From Actinomycetota bacterium (GTDB taxonomy: Bacteria > Actinomycetota > Actinomycetes > Nanopelagicales > Nanopelagicaceae), in NCBI GenBank assembly GCA_947381255.1, contig CANCUC010000026.1, positions 1 to 8,612 of the forward strand: a stretch of DNA of 8,612 bases, in the 5' to 3' direction. Under the pieces are notes generated by a model. That model saw only the letters and a program-made list of their open reading frames with translations, searched no databases and was not told the origin of the DNA. Of the stretch, positions 1 through 5,684 are shown in pieces; positions within the stretch are counted from its first letter, which is position 1, and every line of letters starts with the position of its first letter. The position numbers and the translations under genes are program-made.

Positions 1-1776
1 GCTGACCGTTTTGATCGCAGACGATTGATGATTGTCTGCGACGTTCTCAGGTTCGGTTTCTACCTATCAATCCCCTTAGTTCATAGCTATATCTGGCTAT
101 ACACCGCAACGGTGATTGTGGAAGCTGTAACTCTCTTTTGGTCTCCCGCTAAAGAGGCCTCTGTTCCAAACTTAGTTCCAAAAGAGAAACTTGAATCAGC
201 TAATCAAATGACTCTGCTTGCTAGTTATGGCAGCGCACCGGTTGCAGCTTTCGCCTTCACCTTTCTCGCCTTAATTGCTAAGACATTTACCTCTACCGCA
301 AATACGCGTTATACATCTGCTGCTGATTTGGCGCTCTATATAGATGCGCTCTCATTTCTCTACACCGCGTGGATTGTTTATCAATTACAAACTATTCCAA
401 AAGGCGCGGCATCTAAGAGTGCGGTCAACGACAATCTCGGAAAATCTCTAATCGATGGATTTAAATTTGTCTCACAATCAAAGGTTGTAAGTGGATTGAT
501 CCTTGGAATGCTCGGCGCCTTCTTCGCAGCAGGCGCCGTCTTTGGTTTGGCACGTACATTTGCTGGTGATCTCAATGCTGGTGACTCAGCCTATGGAATC
601 CTATTTGCCTCGGTATTTTCCGGATTAGCTTTCGGCGCCTGGATTGGGCCGAAAATTTTCGGTCAATTCTCAAGAAGGCGTATCTTCGGATTATCGCTTA
701 CTGCATCTTCAATGTTCCTAACAGTACTGGCTCTTTCCACAAATATTGTTCTGGCAATCTTGATGACGGTATTTGTAGGAGCCTTCGCGGGGCTCTCATT
801 AGTAACTGGTCAAACTCTCTTAGGTATGGAAGTTGAAGATGATGTACGTGGCAGAACTTTCGCCTTCGTACAATCTCTGATTCGCATCTCACTCATTTTA
901 GTTCTCGCGATTGCTCCCATAATCGCGGCTTCCATTGGAAGACATGAATTTACAATCGATAACATCCACTTGAAATATAGCGGCGCTGAGTTCACGATGT
1001 TTGGCGCAGGGCTTATAGGGCTCGTCGTTGGAATCATCTCCTACAAGCGAATGAAAGATCGTCCTAACGTCTCCTTCTTCTCAGACATAATGGCTGCGCT
1101 CCGCGGGGAACTTGGCGGAATTACCGGTCATTCCCATAAGGGGATTTTCATCGCATTTGAAGGTGGAGAGGGTTCCGGAAAATCCACTCAGACCCTACTT
1201 CTAAAGAAATACCTTATAAATATTGGTGAAGAGGTACTCGTAACGAGAGAGCCTGGCGGCACCGTGCTGGGCAAGCAGCTCCGCAAGATCCTGCTTGATC
1301 CAAAGACTGGGGAGATTTCACCTCGCGCCGAGGCACTTCTCTATGCGGCAGACCGAGCAAATCATGTGCACACGATTATTCAGCCAGCGCTAGAACGTGG
1401 CGAGATTGTCATTACCGATCGATACCTAGATTCTTCCATCGCCTACCAAGGTGCGGGCCGAGTCCTTCAACCAAATGAAGTGGCGAGAATTTCGCGATGG
1501 GCGACTGAATCCCTCACTCCAAATCTAACAATCATTATGGATCTTCCTGCGGAAATTGGATTGAGCAGACTCGAGAGCATCGATCGACTTGAACAAGAGC
1601 CACTTGCATTCCATGAACGAGTGCGCCGTGAATTCTTAAACCTTGCAAATCTTGATCCAGAACGTTACTTCGTTGTGAATGCCTCGCAAGATGTTGATGT
1701 GATTGCGGCTCAAATTCAAGAGCGAGTTGCACAACTTCCCCATTTGAAAATTAATCGCGAAAAATCCAAGAAGTAG
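1..1776 (+). CDS. tmk: MFS transporter domain fused to thymidylate kinase (5'-partial)
   Basis: The C-terminal half phosphorylates dTMP to dTDP with ATP for dTTP synthesis; the N-terminal half is a membrane transporter domain of unknown cargo. The frame is open from base 1, so the true start lies upstream; the first possible start (TTG at 25) falls inside a conserved MFS motif and is not credible. Residues counted from base 1: residues 1-8 (ADRFDRRR) are the MFS loop 2-3 motif, so TM1-2 are missing. Roughly TM3-TM12 follow to about residue 345, with an EntS/MFS_3-like PAKEASVPNLVPKEKLESAN segment. A short linker leads to the kinase (about 381-591): P-loop GGEGSGKST at 388-396, then TREPGGT, then DRYLDSSIAYQGAGR near 473, and an arginine-containing LID. 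Its length of about 210 aa is normal and complete. This fusion is, from memory, known in other actinobacteria such as Streptomyces. It is probably the first visible gene of an operon with the delta-prime gene 2 bp downstream. Confidence 0.93.
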   Translation, partial: ADRFDRRRLMIVCDVLRFGFYLSIPLVHSYIWLYTATVIVEAVTLFWSPAKEASVPNLVPKEKLESANQMTLLASYGSAPVAAFAFTFLALIAKTFTSTANTRYTSAADLALYIDALSFLYTAWIVYQLQTIPKGAASKSAVNDNLGKSLIDGFKFVSQSKVVSGLILGMLGAFFAAGAVFGLARTFAGDLNAGDSAYGILFASVFSGLAFGAWIGPKIFGQFSRRRIFGLSLTASSMFLTVLALSTNIVLAILMTVFVGAFAGLSLVTGQTLLGMEVEDDVRGRTFAFVQSLIRISLILVLAIAPIIAASIGRHEFTIDNIHLKYSGAEFTMFGAGLIGLVVGIISYKRMKDRPNVSFFSDIMAALRGELGGITGHSHKGIFIAFEGGEGSGKSTQTLLLKKYLINIGEEVLVTREPGGTVLGKQLRKILLDPKTGEISPRAEALLYAADRANHVHTIIQPALERGEIVITDRYLDSSIAYQGAGRVLQPNEVARISRWATESLTPNLTIIMDLPAEIGLSRLESIDRLEQEPLAFHERVRREFLNLANLDPERYFVVNASQDVDVIAAQIQERVAQLPHLKINREKSKK

Positions 1777-1778
1777 AT

Positions 1779-2930
1779 ATGTCCGTATTTGATTCACTGA
1801 TTGACCAGAACGAAACTGTGGCGATTTTGAAAGAGGCGGTAGTCGCCGCAAAGAATAATGAAGATGAATCTCAGAACATGACTCACGCCTGGCTCTTCAC
1901 TGGACCCCCAGGTTCAGGTCGAAGCAATACCGCTATGGCATTTGCCGCAGCACTACTCTGTCCAGACTCCGGTTGTAACTCCTGTGTTAATTGCACTACC
2001 GCGCTCAAGGGAACACATGCCGATGTTGAGCTAATTAGAACTGAAGGCCTTTCAATCAAGATCGATGAGATTCGTGAACTGATCACAAGAGCATCTTGGA
2101 CTCCATCAGTTGCGCAGTACCGTGTTGTTATTATTGAAGATGCGGATCGCCTCACCGAATCCGCTGCCAATGCCCTTCTTAAAGCGATTGAGGAACCGGG
2201 CCTGCGAACTGTCTGGTTGCTCTGCGCTCCAACTTTGAGTGATGTCCTGCCTACTATCCGCTCAAGAACTCGTAATCTCACTCTTCGAACCCCTTCGGTT
2301 GAAGCGGTCACAAAACTTCTAGAAGCTGAGATGTTCTCTCCACAAATCTCCGAATTGTCCGCTAAAGCATCCCAAGGTCACATTGGTCGAGCGAGGTATC
2401 TCGCAAATAACCCGGAGGCACGAACTCGCAGAACTGACATTCTTAAACTGCCATTAACTATTACAGATATTGCATCTGCCTTTAAATGTGCTGGGCTCTT
2501 AGTTGATGCCGCAAAACGGGAGGCGGAAGCAGATGCTTCCACCCGCAATGATGCTGAGACCAGCGCCCTTAAAGAGGCTTGGGGTCAACAAGGAACTCGT
2601 GTCGTTCAGGGCGGAGCGAAGGCGGTAAAGGAGCTAGAAAAAGAGCAGAAATCACGGCAGACCAGAATGGTTCGAGATTACCTAGATCGCGCCCTCCTTG
2701 ATATCGCCACTTTCTATCGCGATACCCTGCTCGTGCAGAGCACCGAGAATTTTCAGGCAGAAGATCTCATAAATACCGATATGGAACGAGAGATTAGAAT
2801 TGTCGCTGCAGGCACTTCCCCTGAGGTGACTCTTAAGAAGTTAGAGGCAATTATGAAGACGCGGAATAACCTCGCGCGCAATGCCGCGCCATTATTGGCG
2901 GTTGAAGCGCTGATGGTGCAGTTGCGATGA
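1779..2930 (+). CDS. holB: DNA polymerase III delta-prime subunit
   Basis: This is the clamp-loader subunit that helps open the beta clamp and load it on primed DNA at the cytoplasmic replication fork. It has 383 aa. An AAA+ fold is visible: Walker A-like GPPGSGRS at residues 42-49, four cysteines (61, 66, 69, 72) forming the zinc module typical of delta-prime/DnaX, Walker B-like VVIIEDAD at 116-123, the LLKAIEEP stretch, and sensor/arginine-finger SRTR at 162-165. The Walker A lysine is arginine and the usual SRC is SRT, which fits a non-ATPase delta-prime rather than gamma/tau (DnaX). The residue 255-300 region is charged (KEAWGQQG, ELEKEQKSR) and probably helical, leading to the C-terminal collar domain. 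The start ATG lies 2 bp after the tmk stop with only a weak AAGAAG as ribosome site; the stop overlaps the next start (ATGA). Cotranscription with tmk is inferred from this spacing. Confidence 0.92.
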   Translation: MSVFDSLIDQNETVAILKEAVVAAKNNEDESQNMTHAWLFTGPPGSGRSNTAMAFAAALLCPDSGCNSCVNCTTALKGTHADVELIRTEGLSIKIDEIRELITRASWTPSVAQYRVVIIEDADRLTESAANALLKAIEEPGLRTVWLLCAPTLSDVLPTIRSRTRNLTLRTPSVEAVTKLLEAEMFSPQISELSAKASQGHIGRARYLANNPEARTRRTDILKLPLTITDIASAFKCAGLLVDAAKREAEADASTRNDAETSALKEAWGQQGTRVVQGGAKAVKELEKEQKSRQTRMVRDYLDRALLDIATFYRDTLLVQSTENFQAEDLINTDMEREIRIVAAGTSPEVTLKKLEAIMKTRNNLARNAAPLLAVEALMVQLR

Positions 2931-4417
2931 GGTTAAAAGTACTTTCTATTGCGATTCTCGCCCTGCTTCTTCCATCGCTTCCAGCAATTTCGACGAGTTC
3001 AAATGCGGCTCAATATTGGACTCTCAAGTCCTTGCAATCACAGACCCTCAACTGGAGTGATTGCAACATTGGTTTCCTATGCGCGAGTTTCAAAGTCCCG
3101 GTTGATTACAACCATATTGATACCAACACAATAACTTTGCAAGCCATCAAGCACACGGCGAACAATCCCTCAAAGCGCATTGGTTCTCTTATTATGAATC
3201 CAGGTGGACCTGGTGGTTCCGGAATTCAATATGTCTTAAGCGCTGATTACATCGTCTCTAAGAGCATCGAAAGCGTATATGACTTAATTGGCTTTGACCC
3301 TCGGGGTGTGAACCTCTCTGATCCAATTCGTTGTCTTACTGATAAAGAGGAAGATATCTTTCTTGGTGGAAATGGGTCTGTGCAGAACAGCCAAGACTTA
3401 TTTGATGCAGTCACTAGTGCCAAGATGCTTGCAAATAACTGTGCGAGAGCGGCTGGTTCCAAATTAGGACATTATTCAACTCTGGAAACCGCAAAAGATA
3501 TGGAACTTCTTCGTATCTTGCTCAAAGAGCCGAAGCTCAACTACATCGGAAAATCTTATGGAACATTTCTGGGGACACTTTATGCAGCTCTCTACCCAAA
3601 GACGACCGGCAGAATTGTTCTGGATGGAGCAGTGGATCCAAATGTTTCGGTTGTAAATCAAAATATTGCTCAGGCGGTCGGATTTGATACTGCCCTTAAA
3701 TCCTATGTGGCAGCCAACCCCACGTATTCCATTCAAAAAATTAAAGCCTTCATACAATTGAGTAGAACTAGACCTCTTCATTCCAATTCAGGGCGAGAAC
3801 TTTCAGAGTCACTCGCCATTACTGGTATCGCGGCTGCGCTCTATGACCCAACAAATGGTTGGCCGGATTTAAAGTACGCGCTCTCTCAAGCGATTGAGAA
3901 GAAGAATCCCAATGGATTCTTTGCGCTGGTGGATTCATACAACGAGCGAGATGTGAACGGGCATTATGTAAGTAATCAGACGGATATTTCGGAGATAACC
4001 TCTTGTCTTGATTTTAAGGATCCACGCTCGGTGGCTCAGATTCAGAGCGATGCCGTTAAATTTGCAGTGGCTGCCCCTATCTTTGGCCCATATCTGGCTT
4101 ACTCGGGATTGGCCTGTAAGTATTGGAAGGTAGGGCCGATTAGTAGCCCCAGCCTCACAAAGTTGAGCACCAATCCACTCCTTGTGATTGGTACGACCCG
4201 TGACCCAGCCACCCCCTACCAGTGGGCGCAAGGCTTACATAAGGACCTCTTGAACAGCACCTTGATCACCCTCAATGGTGACGGGCATACCGGGGCCAAT
4301 CGAGGCAGTAGCTGCGTTGATAATGCCGTGAATAAATATCTGCTCACTGGCCTTGTTCCAGCGCACGACCTCGTCTGCGATACCGACACAGCTCTCTCCG
4401 CAGCCGTCGGTGCCTAA
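2927..4417 (+). CDS. Secreted alpha/beta hydrolase, TAP-like (tripeptidyl aminopeptidase family)
   Basis: This is a probable exported serine hydrolase of the SlpD/SlpE/Hip1-like group, whose members cleave short peptides or esters outside the membrane; the substrate here is unknown. It has 496 aa. Residues 1-28 look like a Sec signal peptide (basic MRLK, hydrophobic core to about 21, possible cut after SNAA); there is no lipobox cysteine. The alpha/beta-hydrolase core shows the oxyanion segment MNPGGPGGSG (90-99), DLIGFDPRG (119-127), nucleophile elbow GKSYG with Ser210, Asp426 in GTTRDPATP, and His454 in GDGHTG, the last two in the TAP-like C-terminal domain. Eight cysteines (46, 52, 136, 172, 360, 397, 463, 484) suit disulfides in an exported protein. 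The start ATG overlaps the holB stop by 4 bp (ATGA), so translation is probably coupled. No clear terminator follows in the 60 bp before the next gene. Confidence 0.9.
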   Translation: MRLKVLSIAILALLLPSLPAISTSSNAAQYWTLKSLQSQTLNWSDCNIGFLCASFKVPVDYNHIDTNTITLQAIKHTANNPSKRIGSLIMNPGGPGGSGIQYVLSADYIVSKSIESVYDLIGFDPRGVNLSDPIRCLTDKEEDIFLGGNGSVQNSQDLFDAVTSAKMLANNCARAAGSKLGHYSTLETAKDMELLRILLKEPKLNYIGKSYGTFLGTLYAALYPKTTGRIVLDGAVDPNVSVVNQNIAQAVGFDTALKSYVAANPTYSIQKIKAFIQLSRTRPLHSNSGRELSESLAITGIAAALYDPTNGWPDLKYALSQAIEKKNPNGFFALVDSYNERDVNGHYVSNQTDISEITSCLDFKDPRSVAQIQSDAVKFAVAAPIFGPYLAYSGLACKYWKVGPISSPSLTKLSTNPLLVIGTTRDPATPYQWAQGLHKDLLNSTLITLNGDGHTGANRGSSCVDNAVNKYLLTGLVPAHDLVCDTDTALSAAVGA

Positions 4418-4465
4418 CTCAAACCAGCCCCGCTGTGATGGTAAAAAGTACCCTCGGGAATAAGG

Positions 4466-4471
4466 CATTAT
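4466..4471 (+). promoter_or_regulatory. Candidate -10 element for a leaderless VOC gene
   Basis: CATTAT lies six bases before the ATG at 4478, which would place the transcription start on the A of the ATG. The bases in between (TTTCCC and T) are pyrimidines, so no Shine-Dalgarno is present. I see no good -35 at 16-18 bp spacing. Leaderless mRNAs are common in actinobacteria. This is inferred from position and motif only. Confidence 0.4.
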
Positions 4472-4477
4472 TTCCCT

Positions 4478-5122
4478 ATGCGCTTAGACCATGTCTCATA
4501 CGTAACCAGTCACGAACAACTCTCTGACACCGTTCAACGTTTAGGCTCGACGCTTGGCACCACCTTTGTTGATGGTGGTATTCACCCACGATTTGGAACT
4601 CGTAATTTCACGGCCCCACTTCACAACGGTCATTACCTTGAAGTTGTTTGCCCGCTCGATCACCCTGCAACTGATAGCAATCCTTTCGGACGCGCAGTAT
4701 CAAAGCGCGCGAATGAAGGTGGAGGTTGGTTGACCTGGGTTCTTTCGACAGATGATATTGCTCCGATTGAAACACGTATCGGTCGTCCAGCTGCAGAAGG
4801 TCACCGCATGAAGCCAGATGGAACCGATCTTCGCTGGAAGCAGATTGGTGTTTCAGATATTTTGCAAGATAAGCAACTTCCGTTCTTTATTGAATGGCTT
4901 ACAACCGAACACCCATCAAAAGATGGAATCGCAACCTCATCAATTACTAAAGTTGAATTTGCAGGCGATAAAGAGAAGATTCGCGAATATGCTGGCTCTG
5001 AAGTTTCAGATGCAATTGGTGATGTTGAAGTTATCTGGGTTGATCCAGAGACGAACGATGGCGATACAGGAATTGTTGCTGTGTATCTCAAGACACCAAG
5101 TGGAGAAGTTCGCGTAGATTAA
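4478..5122 (+). CDS. VOC-fold protein with glyoxalase-like domain
   Basis: This 214-aa soluble protein resembles the Glyoxalase_3-type (PF13468-like) vicinal-oxygen-chelate domain; its reaction cannot be assigned from sequence. The N-terminal half carries the first module: MRLDHVSYV at 1-9 (His5), the GGIHPRFGTRNF loop at 33-44 and HNGHYLEVV at 49-57 (Glu55). The second half has PFFIEW at 135-140 (Glu139). His5, Glu55 and Glu139 sit where VOC enzymes place metal ligands, so a metal site is plausible. No signal peptide or membrane segment is present. The ATG at 4478 fits the family start and no purine-rich ribosome site precedes it. The gene stands alone on its strand after the hydrolase operon and converges on a small minus-strand gene 20 bp downstream. 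Confidence 0.8.
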   Translation: MRLDHVSYVTSHEQLSDTVQRLGSTLGTTFVDGGIHPRFGTRNFTAPLHNGHYLEVVCPLDHPATDSNPFGRAVSKRANEGGGWLTWVLSTDDIAPIETRIGRPAAEGHRMKPDGTDLRWKQIGVSDILQDKQLPFFIEWLTTEHPSKDGIATSSITKVEFAGDKEKIREYAGSEVSDAIGDVEVIWVDPETNDGDTGIVAVYLKTPSGEVRVD

Positions 5123-5129
5123 TTGAAAA

Positions 5130-5164
5130 TAAAGTAATTCAATTAGCTAGCTTGAATTACTTTA
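5130..5164. terminator. Hairpin between convergent genes, candidate bidirectional terminator
   Basis: A perfect 13-bp inverted repeat, TAAAGTAATTCAA at 5130-5142 and its complement at 5152-5164, encloses a 9-base loop. The stem is AT-rich. Read on the minus strand it continues into ATTTTC, a weak U-tract; read on the plus strand the downstream U-tract is poor. The plus-strand gene ends at 5122 and the minus-strand stop codon is in the loop (5143-5145), so the 5152-5164 arm also encodes the last codons of the minus-strand gene. It probably ends both transcripts or insulates them from each other. Confidence 0.7.
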
Positions 5165-5583
5165 AATCTCGCACGTTCTAACTCTTCACCATCAATTTCG
5201 CAAGTGAATAGGTATGAACCTAGACGCGGCATTGGTAGCATCGGCATATTAAATCCCAAATTTATAATCTGACCTTCACCAGGTTCTAAACCTTCAGGAC
5301 GCCCGACCTGGAAATTCATCTCCGCTCTAAAAGGTCCGACAGTATCTGGACCCGTGGGAAGAAGAACTTCTTGCCCATCAATATCTTGTAAACAGATAAT
5401 GAGGCGATGATCCATATTTGTTAGATTCCAGGGAACCTTTACCTGTACGGCCATCGCAATCGTGACAGGCCATGGAGCGGGTGCGCCAGCAGGTACGTTG
5501 ATTCGGTCAATTCCACCGCCAGAGATGTACATCAGGCCATTGGGGGTCTCAACGTGGTTACAAAGGATTGCGACAACTTCCAT
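5143..5583 (-). CDS. Small conserved hypothetical protein (DUF6941-like)
   Basis: This 146-aa protein has no signal peptide or membrane span. From memory it resembles the uncharacterised DUF6941 family: a short hydrophobic strand (MEVVAILCNHVE, 1-12), then NGLMYISGGGIDRI (16-28), alternating strands and a final strand RARFKVIQ, together suggesting an all-beta sandwich. The function is unknown. The ATG at 5583 is chosen because the family pattern begins here; the frame stays open upstream to 5817 but only by reading antisense through the tRNA-Thr gene, giving the artefactual peptide AGIEPATCPL. GTGGGA just upstream could serve as a ribosome site, while TACCCT seven bases before the ATG would allow leaderless expression. 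It is divergent from the tRNA and convergent with the VOC gene. Confidence 0.8.
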   Translation of the reverse strand: MEVVAILCNHVETPNGLMYISGGGIDRINVPAGAPAPWPVTIAMAVQVKVPWNLTNMDHRLIICLQDIDGQEVLLPTGPDTVGPFRAEMNFQVGRPEGLEPGEGQIINLGFNMPMLPMPRLGSYLFTCEIDGEELERARFKVIQAS

Positions 5584-5590
5584 ATCCCAC

Positions 5591-5600
5591 AGGGTACTCT
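5591..5600. promoter_or_regulatory. Overlapping divergent -10-like elements
   Basis: In the 26-bp gap between the small minus-strand gene and tRNA-Thr, TACTCT (5595-5600, plus) and TACCCT (5596-5591, minus) both fit the actinobacterial TANNNT pattern and share the TA step at 5595-5596. The plus hexamer ends nine bases before the mature tRNA; a weak -35 candidate, GCGACA, lies at 5570-5575 with a long 19-bp spacer. The minus hexamer ends seven bases before the ATG at 5583 and has no recognisable -35; that region is inside the tRNA. This call is pattern-based. Confidence 0.35.
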
Positions 5601-5609
5601 TACGACTCC

Positions 5610-5684
5610 GCCTCGGTGGCTCAGTGGTAGAGCAGCCCACTCGTAATGGGCAGGTCGCCGGTTCAATCCCGGCCCGAGGCTCCA
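5610..5684 (+). tRNA. trnT: tRNA-Thr (anticodon CGU)
   Basis: A full cloverleaf is present. The acceptor stem GCCTCGG (5610-5616) pairs perfectly with CCGAGGC (5674-5680). The D arm is GCTC/GAGC with loop AGTGGTA. The anticodon stem GCCCA/TGGGC encloses loop CTCGTAA, with anticodon CGT at 5642-5644. The variable loop is AGGTC and the T arm is GCCGG, loop TTCAATC, CCGGC. The discriminator is T5681 and CCA is encoded at 5682-5684. The G1-C72 and C2-G71 pairs and the anticodon G35-U36 match threonine identity elements. It reads ACG codons. Its 3' 22 bases lie antisense to the end of the acyltransferase gene, and no strong intrinsic terminator follows. Confidence 0.98.

Noticed and set aside
25..27. 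TTG at 25 as start of the MFS-tmk gene
   Set aside because: The upstream codons in the window encode the conserved MFS ADRFDRRR loop, and TM1-2 are missing, so the gene begins before base 1.
1883..2311. 142-aa minus-strand frame inside holB
   Set aside because: It is a shadow frame over the AAA+ coding region and shows no recognisable motif.
4440..4452. Hairpin GGTA-AAAAG-TACC as terminator of the hydrolase operon
   Set aside because: The four-base-pair stem has no following T-tract and is too weak to call.
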